Assembly: GCA_949317995.1 (NCBI GenBank) | Contig: OX439049.1 | Span: 13,950,395 to 14,014,394 of the forward strand | Reading direction: 5' to 3' | From: Acholoe squamosa | Lineage: Eukaryota > Annelida > Polychaeta > Phyllodocida > Polynoidae | DNA: 64,000 nt | Part shown: positions 1 through 10,875 of the stretch, one piece after another | Numbering within the stretch: position 1 is the first letter of the stretch | Layout of the letters: the number at the start of each line of letters is the position of its first letter | Position numbers and translations under genes: made by a program | The notes under the pieces: generated by a model | What the model saw: the letters and a program-made list of their open reading frames with translations, nothing else | What the model was told of the DNA's origin: nothing | The model's database searches: none

Positions 1-245
1 TGGGTTTCCGCGCGGATGCATGAAAATTTCTTACGCCCCCCTTGACGACAGTCAAAATTTTTTGCACCTCCCCCAAACCAGAGGCGCGGAGAATTTTCGC
101 GCCCCTCTTTGAGCTATAGTAGCATGCAGGCTTTTTTGCTCAAAGGAGGGTAAATTTTTTTAGGCCCCCCTCGAGAGGGTTTTTTTTAGCCCCCCCCTCG
201 GGAGGGGTCTGAAACTTTTACGCCCCCCCTCAAACCCACCATCCT
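1..245. repeat. C-run-rich degenerate repeat
   Basis: Several runs of 6-8 C alternate with T-rich segments, in a loosely repeated pattern of about 40-60 bp (tttttacgcccccc and variants at roughly 25, 160, 180 and 210). No open frame or known element is seen. It looks like an expanded low-complexity repeat. Confidence 0.6.
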
Positions 246-1205
246 CCCCCTGTTGATAAATAATGACCACTCCCTTAGGGCTTGAATATTCCGAATATTT
301 CAAGTCATTTTGAGATGATTTTTTTGGGTGGCAATATATTTTTGGCTTTCTCTTTCCATTCCTCCTTTATGAGATGGATATTTCTCTACAGGTATGCTAA
401 TTTGATGCTTTCTTTTCACAGAAAACAATGGCGGACATTCAGGATTTGTTCTGCCTGTTGTTGCCATGCAAACATGATAATATTATTTGTTCAAAATAGT
501 GTTTGCATTTATTGACAATCATGTGCATCAATTGATGTGCTGATGGCAAGTTTTATTACATGTGTGCCACTCATAATATCAAATATCTTGAAACCTCAGA
601 AAAGAATCGAGTTAACTTTGCAAAAAGTACATATCTTTACCTAGCCTCTTTTGGTTTATCTGTTCCTGGCAAGCAGCCAAGCTTATTTCAAGTGGGTAGG
701 AACCAGCGACGAACTAATGCTTTTTGATATATGTGATACCCCACATGTAATATGCGGCTTATACACAAGGAGGGAGCCCTACTTCCAGGGTCCTATATTG
801 CATTGTATAGAGTCAGCCAATCTTATGGGTGTGGGTTTGAGGTGCACTCTCATCCCGGTTTTACAGTGGAAAGCTTATTATTGGGCACTACAGTGGGACC
901 TGATGTAAGTACAAACCCATTGACTTGGTTGGGGTTCTAGTGTAGGTGCTACAGCGGTATCTACTGCCTATTTACAATTTGGGCTGAGAGTGTGAGGATA
1001 ATATACCAGAATATAATTAAAGTACTTTATTGCTCTATATACATGTCTCCAAAGGCGCCTTACATGTCTTCCATGAATCCAGGGGGTGCCTTAAACGTGG
1101 GTGCGCCTTATATACGAGGCATTGAGGTAGTAAAATTGTGACAGGGTTACAAAAGATAATGGAAAACATTGCGTTCTAACCATGGTTTGTCTCTGATTGC
1201 TACAG
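246..1205. other. Upstream or intronic sequence, no supported gene
   Basis: This lies 5' of the first recognisable transporter exon. Because that exon starts in the middle of a codon, an upstream exon must exist. No segment here encodes the conserved first transmembrane segment of the SLC16 family, so the 5' exon is either further upstream or not recognisable. Open frames around 651-940 resemble nothing known and are not called. Confidence 0.5.
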
Positions 1206-1312
1206 GTCCGTTTGCTGGTATAATGAGTGTACGATATGGAGAGAGGTGTGTATCCATGACTGGTGTTATCCTATCAACAGCTGGCCTGGCTATTGGAGCC
1301 TTTGCCACAAAG
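1206..1312 (+). CDS. Monocarboxylate-transporter-like protein, internal exon
   Basis: Exon of an SLC16/MFS transporter; family members carry monocarboxylates or related small molecules across membranes, often with H+. It follows a ..tgctacag acceptor and ends in ACAAAG before a gtattt donor. Two bases complete a Gly codon split over the intron, giving G-P-F-A-G, then a short loop and a hydrophobic helix ending F-A-T-K. This matches the family's GP..S.L..+FG loop and TM2-TM3 region. Its 107 bp end in phase 0, which fits the exon at 1,621. The 5' part of the gene (start codon, TM1) is not in view. Substrate cannot be read from the sequence. Confidence 0.75.
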
Positions 1313-1620
1313 GTATTTACAAATTCAGCAGTTCTTTGCTTCATTAACCCCTTCCATGCTATAAAGCAGAATTTGTGCGCAAATCCCATAGAGTAAAAGA
1401 AATCCAGGTATCCTGGAAATACATATCCTTTGCTTAGGTTCTACATGTTTGCATGAAACATTTGTGTCAATTAAGTTTTTAGGAAATTTCTGGTTCTTAG
1501 AACCTAAATATTGCTTTTCCAATATTGTATCTGGTCTATATGTATGTTGTTGATATCCATATCCAGTGGATCACATTGTAATCTGATAGAATGGAATGTG
1601 AAGAATTGCAGTCTTTCCAG
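1313..1620 (+). other. Intron of the transporter gene
   Basis: A 308-bp intron with a gtattt donor and a gcagtctttccag acceptor. It joins phase 0 to phase 0. No other feature was seen in it. Confidence 0.65.
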
Positions 1621-2509
1621 ATTTATCATCTGTATATCAGCTTTGGCTTTATCGCTGGATTGGGCCTTGGGATGATCCTGAACACAAGCGTTTCAATTCT
1701 CGACCCACACTTCAACAAGTACAAAAGGACAGCATGTGGACTTGCCTTGTCTGGTTTTGGTGTTGGATCTTTTCTTTTCCCTCCAATTTTAAAGCATTTG
1801 GAAGATGTCTATGGATGGAGGGGTGCAATACTCATGCTAGCTGGAATGAATTTCCATATGCTAATATCAAGCATCCTTTTCAGGTCCTTCAAGGCTGAAT
1901 CTGTCCAAATAGATAAGAGGTTGCAAAATGGAAATGTGCCACACTATGAAAAAGAAGACACCATCAAGAAATCACAGAAATTACAGAGGAATGAAAATAC
2001 TCGATGTCAGAATCATTTAAGGGGTTTGCGACATGGCATCATAAGGGTTCTCTTGCTTTTTAAGATATTACCCTTCTCGTGTGTCACAACCCTGGCATTA
2101 ATTTATGCATTTGGACTATCAATAGTGCTAACTCATTTTGGCACTTATGTCTCTTCCCTTGGATTTTCTAGTACAGATGTAGTGAGACTTTACATGACTT
2201 TTGGCATTGTTTCAACAATTGCCCGTCTAATCATAGGAGTCATAATACAGACCACCAATGTCAATGGCGGCACTGCTGTCACAGTAACAATGCTAATGAA
2301 TGGTGTACTGACAATATGTCTACCATTTATGAATCAACTATGGATGCTTTATTTATATGCAACATGGTTTCAAATCCTGATTACGCCTTTCACTCTTTTC
2401 CAAGCGGTACTTATTATGGAACATGTCCCTCCAGTACAAGTAGCAGTGGCATTTGGATTTGTAATGGTCAGCTTTGTGCCAGGATACTCTCTAGGGGGTA
2501 CTATAGGAG
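1621..2509 (+). CDS. Monocarboxylate-transporter-like protein, main exon
   Basis: Large exon of the same SLC16/MFS gene, 296 codons plus one base. It begins I-Y-H-L-Y-I-S-F-G-F-I-A-G-L-G-L-G, the TM4 region typical of the family, followed by a G..SG.GVG.F..P helix and the Y-G-W-R-G-A motif before TM6. A short charged, Lys-rich central loop (about 65 residues) follows. The second half opens around residue 140 of this exon and contains G-F-S-S-T-D, another conserved MCT element, then TM8-TM11. It ends at the GGTATAGGAG/gtagga donor, leaving one base of a Gly or Val codon. An upstream in-frame ATG at 1,591 lies inside the intron and is not the start. No stop or frameshift is present, so the gene looks functional. 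Confidence 0.8.
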
Positions 2510-2823
2510 GTAGGATGTGTGTCTTGAATGCTACAACTTTAATGATATTTATTCTTGAATTCTAGCTTGTAAGGCTTAGATAGTCGATATAAAGTGCATC
2601 TATTTCCATAATGTTCATGTAAAGGGCACGTGGCTCTACTTAGTCCAGTTGCATATTGTAAATGTCAAATTCAGTTCTGAAAACTAATGTACATTACACA
2701 ACAGTTATATTATGGCAACACATATGATTAACTGCATCTCCCTTTAAATTAATTTGGTGTGCTTGGTATAGATTTCTAAATGAAACATCCTGAAATTTTA
2801 ATGTTAGAAATTCTTTTTTTCAG
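2510..2823 (+). other. Intron of the transporter gene
   Basis: A 314-bp intron with donor gtagga and a T-rich acceptor (ttctttttttcag). Phase 1 on both sides agrees. No other feature was seen. Confidence 0.65.
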
Positions 2824-2990
2824 TTTGGCTGTATGAGTACACAGGTGTCTATGGTCACACCTTCTTCCTGGCTGGAGGGATTATCCTATTGGGTGGAATA
2901 ATGATGGCTCCAGCTGCATATCACATTCACAAGATGAGACATGGAAACTTGTCTAATCCATATAACCAAAGCATGGAATGCAGCATCTAG
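2824..2990 (+). CDS. Monocarboxylate-transporter-like protein, last exon
   Basis: Terminal coding exon, in phase with the preceding one. It encodes V-W-L-Y-E-Y-T-G-V-Y-G-H-T-F-F-L-A-G-G, a close fit to the family's loop and TM12 (P.GG...D.TG.Y...F..AG), then a short tail of about 20 residues and a TAG at 2,988-2,990. The very short cytoplasmic tail is brief for an MCT. The three visible exons give about 387 residues; whole family members are usually 430-500, consistent with one missing N-terminal exon. Confidence 0.75.
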
Positions 2991-3164
2991 ACAAAGCAGC
3001 TTTCTGTGCTTAAAAGGTCTGACTATACCTCTTATATTTAGGCATACAGAGTTATGAAGATCTTATAAATATGTGCCATATCAAAGATTATGACAAAACG
3101 ACTTGGGTCAGCGTTGTGACCGTGATGTTTGCAGTATGTAACAGATTAATGACACTGATCAAAC
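2991..3164 (+). other. 3' flank of the transporter gene
   Basis: Non-coding sequence after the stop codon. No clear AATAAA is present; ttataaa at 3,063-3,069 is the nearest. Copy A of the segmental duplication begins immediately after. Confidence 0.5.
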
Positions 3165-3297
3165 ACACATGTTGGTTGGTTTTAATACATTTATTGAGAT
3201 TCTCCATAAATTCATTAAACAGGAAATACCTTTTGTGGTGGTGCTTACGAATAGATTAGTGCTAGCAAAACATTGTTCATAACTATGGTACCATAGT

Positions 3298-5448
3298 TTG
3301 ATCGAGGTCCAAAAGATATTTATACCTGTCATATCTACTTAATACATACTTTGGTCAAACATTTCCTCAGACTCCCAGTTAACTTACATACTAAATTTGG
3401 GTCTTATCATCAAACCATGTCGCGGTCTTGATTTAAGTCCTTAGATAGGGTAGTTTGAGTTTTTCAGGGAAGTCACCCCAACAAGGAAAGTCTGTGTTGA
3501 TGGCGTAGGTGAGTTTGGTGACACCATGAACAGTGCCAACCAGCTTATTGCCCATATACCAGTCATAGATGAAGGCACCAGAATTAATGTAAGCATGAAG
3601 CTTGCTACTGGCCTGTATCTGGTAATCAGTCGAGCGCAGCTGGTAAACATTGTTGTTGAACACATAGCGGAACATCCCCACAGAACATCCCCACAGTACA
3701 CATAGCGGAACATCCCCACAGAACATCCCCTTGCGGGTGTACCTTTTACTGTATTGATCCACATATATTACTTCTCATGTGCTGATCTATAATCCACTCA
3801 TCCTCTCTCCCACCTTGTGGGTTGTGCCTCTGAACAAGTATATAATTTTATGGTGGAATGGCTTAAGGTAGGCATCCCTCAATTTTTGTAGTAGGAGAAG
3901 TGGCTTGGGGTCACCATAGTTTCTGTAGTTTGATTCAAGGATGATCAGCAACATCATCCAGCTCATTCAGCCTTGCCTCAAAGAAAATCAAATTCTACAT
4001 TAAATGCAAGGGCAGAAATCACATGTCTTGAGACATTGCAAGGATTTAACAAATCAACAAACAGGGCTCCTGTTGATGAAAAGATGCCCTCAGGGATACT
4101 ACAATGGTGACCATGCCAGCCTCGCTTACAGAGATATCCAACATGTTGAACAGTCACCTCTTCCTGTAGGTCTCCAGGAGCAGTGGCTGTTCCTTCCTGG
4201 AAGCAACTCTCAGCTCCATTTTTCACAAAGTACTTGTTGAAGACATCAGAGCCATGGAGTAAATGGAAGACCTGGGGTAGGCACAGTGTCTTGCGATGGA
4301 ACTCCTCATGGCTTCCTTTGGTATAGAGAAGCTTGGTGCTGGAATTGACAGAGTATGGTTCAACTGGCATTGGTGTATCATAGGTTGGATGGAGTGCTTT
4401 TTTCCTTTGGAGATGAGCAGTCACCCAAGGGTTATTTGTAGTCCCGGTTGTTGTCGGTTGCTCAGTTGGCAATGTTGTTGTCAACGACTGCTGTTCTTGA
4501 TTAACCTCTTCAATAGATACTGTGTTTGTTGCATTGGTGACAGAGGGTTCAGTGCTTTTGGGACCTACAGTGGCATTAAGTGATGTTTGGATCAGGGTGG
4601 ATAGTGCAGATTTTAACACAAGGGCTGCACCACGCTGCATCAGATATGTTGGCGTAAACCAGCTCCTATGACTGCCTGACTTTGACTGATATTGATGTAG
4701 TCGGTCCTTATGTATCTCATACTGTCTGTAAATATCTGGCTTTGAATTGGACAAAGTACCTTTACTGATACTAGCTGCCTGTTTAGAATTACTGATATTC
4801 CCTTGTTGGGGAACATCATCTCTATGTTGAGGCTTTTGGCCTCTTTGAGTATCTTGAAACTTAATGTATGTGTTAGAACTGGAAACTACTTCTGTAGACA
4901 TACTAGATTGACTTTGTTTAGCCAATTGGTCCATACTTATGTTTGTGCCAATTTGTCCTTTCTCTAATTGAACTACTATAACTGGCTCATCATTTGGGGT
5001 TATACTTTGTTCTGATCGCTTACTTAACTGTGGGTACTTTTGCCTTGTAGGCGGCTTAAAAAGCAACAGTTCTGTTTCAGGGGCTTATCAATTTACCATT
5101 CCCTGACTCACCTTTCTGCCTCTGGTTTCCAGTAAACACTTGCTCTGGCCTGCTGACTTTTTCACTTTTCTCTGCAGCTGTCGTACCGATTTCATAATTC
5201 TCCTGGAAGTGCTTGGCAGCGACTTCCGGTATGGTGTTGTCTGGCTGAGGGTTTGATTGCAGGTATTGATTGGAGGCCTTTGTCTGCAGGTGCAATGGTT
5301 TGCCACTTCCAACACCCCCACTACTGCTGCTGGTACCACATATCCATGTAACATCCTAGTAGAGGAGAATGAGGGCACATTGGATGACAACCAGGGCAGA
5401 AATGATGGTATGCAAGGTGCCCTCCTGACAGCACAGTGTCCGCGGCAT
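3298..5448 (-). pseudogene. MGAT3-type GT17 glycosyltransferase pseudogene
   Basis: Broken paralogue of the intact gene at 41,623-43,920. The matching ATG is at 5,446-5,448. Visible lesions are: Trp31 changed to TAG (5,356-5,358); an extra G making GGGG at 5,080-5,083; an 8-bp loss and a 1-bp gain around 3,945 and 3,985; replacement of about 230 bp by short repeats and half of a hairpin element (about 3,660-3,763), removing the DADE region; losses of 20 bp and 10 bp near 3,515 and 3,555; a TTA-to-TAA stop at 3,433-3,435; and loss of the normal stop at the junction at 3,298. Long frames survive (3,978-5,066), so decay is recent relative to the duplication. The splice acceptor upstream of the ATG (exon start 5,474) is still conserved. 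Production of a functional enzyme is not credible. Confidence 0.9.
3660..3763 (+). repeat. Short repeats and half hairpin element at the MGAT3 pseudogene breakpoint
   Basis: The words cacatagcggaacatcccca and acagaacatcccc each recur within 70 bp, followed by gtaccttttactgtattgat up to ccaca at 3,763. The last part is the right arm of the 72-bp hairpin element seen complete at 21,851 and 23,665. The intact paralogue has about 230 bp of normal coding sequence here. The structure reads as a deletion repaired with templated duplications and an element fragment. Confidence 0.75.
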
Positions 5449-7967
5449 CACCACAGCAGATATGGCACCAAATGCTGAAAGAGAATGGAAAAACAATTAG
5501 AAATAATGTCAGGGACAACAAAAACTATGTCATAAGTTTGTTCATGAGTTTGTAAATAGTGAAGTAAGATGGTCTCTTTTAGTGCAGTATTAATTCTCTC
5601 AGGGTAGCTCATTGAAGTTGACTGGTCATGTTTCCCTTTCATATTTTGTCCATGATATTATAAGGACACCGGGTCTCTGCATAAAAATAATTGACAAAAA
5701 CAAACTGATTTGTATCACCACATAACAGCAAAACATGATATGCCATATATAAACCATGCATAACCGATTTTTATCATCTTGTTCACTCCAGGTATGAGGA
5801 GGTAAAGTCAGTAGTGTTCACAATCATATTCCTCCCAGCACCCACAAAAGACATTTTCACCAAGTCCTTTTCTTCTGACATTATGGGAAAACAATCCACT
5901 TCAAATTTCTATTTATGTAGTTGGGTCAGAGAAAGAATAAACCTAATCCAAAGAACCTTTAACAATATCCATACTGACACTACATCCTACAATTCAATTC
6001 CAGCTGCATTTGGAACTTCATTTTTCATCGATTGCAAGCACATATACACTGCTATCATGCTACCCATGTGGTCCATCACTGTCCTCATTTGCCAAATCAA
6101 TTTTCTTTCCCTTGTAGTGTGGAAATGGAGTTTAGTAGGAAACCTTTATTGGCAATATAGTTATTTCTATTTCATTTTCCTTATTATTTCTAGCCTCTAG
6201 CAGTCACCCAGTCCCCCCTCTCCTCAATCTTACCCTGAAGAACAATAAAGCTCAGTGCAGAGGAGTCTGGGGGACATTACACAAGATGTTGTGTCTAGGG
6301 ACGCTGCAAATATAATACATAGTGTTTGCAGTGCTACGACTGCTTGACTGAATGCTGTCATTATTGCATGAGGGTCTGTTGTACAGAGTTGTGCCAGGGA
6401 GATTTCCTTTGTCACTCTGTTTACTTAACTGCCATCTGAAGGTTCATTGTAGAAACTACACTGTTTTGCAATACAATCACTGTGATTCACTGTTCGTTTT
6501 TTATGACAAAGCCGGGTAAATTCAGCACTTATCTCTTAGAGTACAGGGGAGGTTTCTAGTTGACATAAGATGAAGATATTACAAAAATGCTTTTAAATGG
6601 AGTTGCTAGTTATAAAAATTTGAGATCCATATCTAAACCATTTGCTTTGGTTTTATTAGTTTGTGAGTAATGAGCATACACAATTATCACAGTTTGGACC
6701 AGACCTGTCTTTACACTGCCAATGCAATCAAGACAGAATGAGATTTAAACTTGAAGTTACAAATGAATCATTCGAAGCCCATAAGACAGTACTGAGACAT
6801 GAGCCACCAGGACTGAATCTGACAATTCCCTTTATAACATTACCAGTGAAGCATTCCAAGACAGATCCAACATCCCAAAACAAATTACATCTTGATAAAG
6901 TGGAAAACGCATTAAATGCCTTAAATTTTCTGGCACTGAGAGAAGTGGCATTTGGTGTGGTGTTAGGGTTGAAAATCAATTTCCCATTGTCAAGTAAGGT
7001 ACAGACAGGGCGTAATTCATTCTCCTCTGATGCTGTTTGTGGTTTGTATGAGATTTAGAGTACAACCTAGGTAGATCACACTGTAAGGAATAACTGTTGA
7101 ATTTACCAGGGATACTCATAAAAAAGTGAAACATCGTTATTGTATTTCAGTGTATTGTATTGTTTTATTGGCGATAAACATCTCAGGAGAATTAAGTTCC
7201 TCCCGTTGACCATATACATAATGTAATACATGATTGAACAATATCACTGTTAATATAAGTAGACACACAGTACAGTCTAGGTGTGTTTGTGGGTGGGTGG
7301 TGTCTCAATAGTAGGGAGTTAGCCTAAGCTGATCCATCATCTAATATCCAATAGCATTATACAGAGCGTAGTTTTTGCAAGAGCCCCAGGTGGCAGTATG
7401 ATGGTACAAGGTACATCTGTGATAATAACGATGGATCTCTGGCACATCTATGACAATGATTCCGTCATAAGTTTTATGACATTTTTTATACAGTGCACAG
7501 TTATATCTGAAGCTGGTAGTGTCCCTCAATCCATATTACTGCAACTATACTCACAACAGTACAATGGGTGAATGGCAATTTGATACATCTAAAGGTATAC
7601 AGACTGTGGATAATTCATTTTGATATCATATAATGTCCTAGTATCCCCCCAGTTCCTGTGAGGAAGGGGGTTGAGAGAGTTTAGTACATGCAGGATAGGA
7701 CATTAACATATGGTATTTGGCCTTGGGGGTAAAGGCAACTTCACAAGCATGCTCTATTCTCATCTGTCTTATAATCCCACTTCCACTACTGGCACCTTAC
7801 TCTGGCCTGTACCAGTTTGCCTTATTTCCTTTTGCAAATCATCCCAGCATAGACCACTTCAGCAAAATAAAATTTATTTCTAATGAAGTGTTTGTTAAAG
7901 TTGTGAGCAATGTCAGGATCGTTTTTCAATTGTTTCCATGACAGGACAGCATCAAATCGTTGTGGGA
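5449..7967. other. 5' flank of the MGAT3 pseudogene
   Basis: Sequence upstream of the minus-strand pseudogene, aligning with 43,921-45,640 in copy B. A conserved acceptor (ttctctttcag on -, exon start 5,474) indicates an intron in the 5' untranslated region. A frame at 6,663-7,058 is open but its counterpart in copy B differs freely at the protein level, so it is not called. From about 7,370 to 7,500 there is a decayed reverse copy of the ACACTGTAAA-ended MITE. No other gene is seen. Confidence 0.6.
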
Positions 7968-8938
7968 TGTGTAAGAAATGGCTCCATAGTAGTGACTACA
8001 TAGTGAGCAACAATACAGGCCTCAAAATAGCAGCTGCTATTTATTCAACTACTGACTCAATACACACCACTATGAAGTCATAGCACCCAGTCGTAGGAGC
8101 CACTATTTGCTACATAGTGACCAGTCATACCTACCTCATGGTGTAGTTTGCACTCCTCTGTTCAAATGAGCATAGGACTGCAGTAACTACATATAGGTGA
8201 TCCCACCTGGTTACAGTGTCACACACATGGTCAATGAATAATGTACATGTACTACACTAGCAACATATTATCATAATTCAACTGAGAAATCATACGGATG
8301 GAGGCTCCTCATTTCTTCTGCTACTATATATATAATATCATTAAGATGATATGATATATTGTATTCAATCTCAGACCCATATTCACCTTAGAATGCACTC
8401 CATGTCTCCCAATGGCACCAAAATGTAAGGCATACATCACAGAGGTTGTCACCTACCTGTACATATTTATATATGATAATCAATCCATTACAAAATAATG
8501 TACTTTGAAGAATACATCACATCAAAGCTGGAAGAGGGATACTGTAGGTTCTCAACCAGTTATAATGCAGACTGGTCATTGTAAGCTAATAGCAGAATGC
8601 CTTCTTTAACACTGGCCTGGGGTCAAAACCATTTGGACCATTAGTCTATATATATAGAGTACTAATATGGATACAAAGAAAAGAGCATGGATTGGGTACA
8701 TTTGAGTAAAGGAGTGGAGAGGGCAGCAGCTAAGACTACTCACTAAATATTCACATAGAGGGCTGTCATACCATGGTCTCTTATTGGGTAACTGCTCTGG
8801 TGGCTATTTAGCCAGCAGGGAGTATGATCACCCAGTTATGTAGCCAGTTATTTGGTAACTATAACCAAAATCTTAAGATCAGCTGGTAAGATTTGACCCA
8901 TCTCAAGTCGGAGCTGGCTGAACCTGTCGTAGAATCTT
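7968..8938 (+). repeat. Left arm of a ~1-kb inverted repeat pair
   Basis: Runs from ggctccatagtagtgactac to gaacctgtcgtagaat. Its reverse complement is found at 10,876-12,117, in reverse order throughout (for example ctatgaagtcatagc at about 8,070 and gctatgacttcatag at about 11,656; gagctggctgaacctgtcgt and acaggctcagccagct). The arms differ at perhaps 15-20% of positions. Copy B has no counterpart. The seventeen bases ttgaaacacgatcctga follow this arm (8,938) and occur again at about 12,144 beyond the other arm. Confidence 0.8.
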
Positions 8939-9028
8939 TTGAAACACGATCCTGAGGTGTAATGAAGATTACCAACATATTCAAACAACATAAAGACCAT
9001 ACTTTTGTAGAGGACGGTAAAAATATCT

Positions 9029-9099
9029 AGGATCACCGGGACTCGAACCCGGATCTCTGGCATGACATTCCAGCATGCTAACCATTACACCACGATCCC
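9029..9099 (-). tRNA. tRNA-Asp(GTC)-like gene or tRNA-derived repeat
   Basis: The minus strand folds into a full cloverleaf of 71 nt: acceptor GGGATCG/TGATCCT, D stem GTGT/GCAT, anticodon stem CTGGA/GCCAG with loop ATGTCAT (anticodon GTC), and T stem CCGGG/CCCGG with loop TTCGAGT. The internal B box GGTTCGAGTCC is perfect. One anticodon-stem pair (A-G) and two G-T acceptor pairs are weak, and the sequence is not close to the usual animal tRNA-Asp. A tRNA-derived SINE head or pseudogene is as likely as a working gene. Confidence 0.5.
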
Positions 9100-9239
9100 T
9101 TGCCTGATATTTCCACATTCCAACTACACCTGGATCGGTATGATACACACTAGGGGAGCAGTGATTACCAGGTAACTGGCCCCTGAGGGTCAATCTACCA
9201 GGTACGGGGATTTCTGGTCCCCTACACTTTCAAGACCTT

Positions 9240-10850
9240 TCAAAGGGTAGTTTTCTATTCTTCAGACCTCTGAATATAAAGTATTTACAGCTGTGCAGTT
9301 TAACCTCTATTACACAATGTTCCTAAATTCTGAAGAGATAGACATTGGAAAGAAACTACAATATTAAAGCTCTCATTTGTCAGTGAGCTTCATATGGTAG
9401 AAAAATCTCATTCTGCAGTTTAATAGGTCAACAGATGAATGCTTTCATTCCTGGCCAGTTCCATTCTTTTCATTTGGACAGCTCTTTAGTCTTGCAGAGA
9501 GCTGAAATCGTCAGAAGTCTACACGTGCTTCATGCATTAGGCCTTCCCTTCATTAACCCCAAATTCTGAAGCGATCCTACTTGACACATTTTTGTCTTCA
9601 AGCTATATAGCATACTAACAACTTCAGTGGCAATGCTCTTTTAATGCCATCTCTAGCACTGAGTTAAGTTACATAATTAAAGATTTAGGAAATTAAATCC
9701 AGCCTGGGAGTATAGGGGCTATTGAATCTGACACTGAAGAAGTAACAAAAAAAAAGGTTGATTTGCTTTTAAAGTGTGGACAAATAATTATAAAAATAAT
9801 GCAAATCGTTGTGGAAACTGAGGGCTTAGATTTTCCAGCTGCTGCTCTTAGTAGCACCATTTATAGTGCAATGGTTCCTTTGTAATATATGGAATCTGCG
9901 CTTATCTTTCTTTTTCAATATTAGTTAACATGTGTTGTATTCTTCCATTTTATAGTGTTGCCTCTACTATCAATCCTCCACAGAAGTTTTGAAGAAGTTT
10001 TCCAATGGAAGTGAATTCAGTCCATCTATATTCATTCCTACAATAAATGGTGTTCTAAGATATCCACTGTGGATATTTGTATCAATCAAATGGTAGCATA
10101 ACCTAATGATACTGGCAATATAACAGCTAGAATGTCCTTGGAAATGGGATAACCGAACACTCACCTTGTGCCGTAATATAGACCTACTTTGGCTCTTTGT
10201 CACGAGGCAGCGAAGCCAAATAAATATTGGCCAATGATAAAAATTGCATCCAATCCAATAATTTGTGTCTTAAATGGGGGGGGGGGGTAGCAAAAGGGCA
10301 TTCAATAGAAATCTATATGAAGCAATTATTATTAGCAAACCCAATATAGTCACCAAGAATAAAGGGCAATTTATGGGTATTCTATTGTGGATGGGAGCAG
10401 CTATGTTTTTGCTGTGTTATAATAATTGAATGTGCTAGATCAGAACTGGGTTTATAAAAAACTAAGAACGCTCCACCAAGATCCCAGCCTCTTGCTACCA
10501 GAAGGCTTCAAGTGAGTCCAATGCATTTGCCTCATTTCCCCTGCTGCTCAAAATGGGATTAATTCTGGGAGGTTTTATCTTGTCCCAGAATGTGTCATCG
10601 ATAATCTCATCATTAGTTTGAATCCTGCTGATGCTGCCTCCACTCCAGAATGTCAATATGCATAATTCCATTCTAGTTCCACATCTATTTCCCTGTCTGT
10701 GAAATACGTTGAAGAAAGTTTCCAACCCAATAAAATGAATGTCATAATTTACAATTATCTCCTTAGTTAAAAGAAAAGGAAACGTGATGGAATATTTAAC
10801 ATCTGTAGCTAAAAGATATCCACGGACTGCATTGAAAGAGATTTGCAAAA
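9240..10850. repeat. Block P1, first part (old duplication)
   Basis: Aligns colinearly with copy B 46,455-47,420 up to about 10,203. Less closely, 9,800-10,850 aligns with block P2 at 22,170-23,060 and 48,960-50,400: shared words are gctgctgttattagcag-like, attcttccat, and ccagaaggc...caaggcatttggttcatttccc. Open minus frames (9,970-10,203, 10,495-10,848) are not similar to a known family. They may be remains of an unknown gene or simply conserved DNA. Confidence 0.65.
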
Positions 10851-10875
10851 ATCAGCATCTGGACCATGTTTAAAT

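Noticed and set aside
651-940. Possible first exon of the transporter gene
   Set aside because: A gtaagt donor-like site is present at 905, but neither frame encodes the expected first membrane segment or the DGGWGW-like motif, and phase could not be matched to 1,206.
6663-7058. 131-codon plus frame with a partner at 45,083-45,409
   Set aside because: Both are open and related, but they differ at many amino acids over about 85 residues with similar change at all codon positions by eye, and match no family. Most likely non-coding flank.
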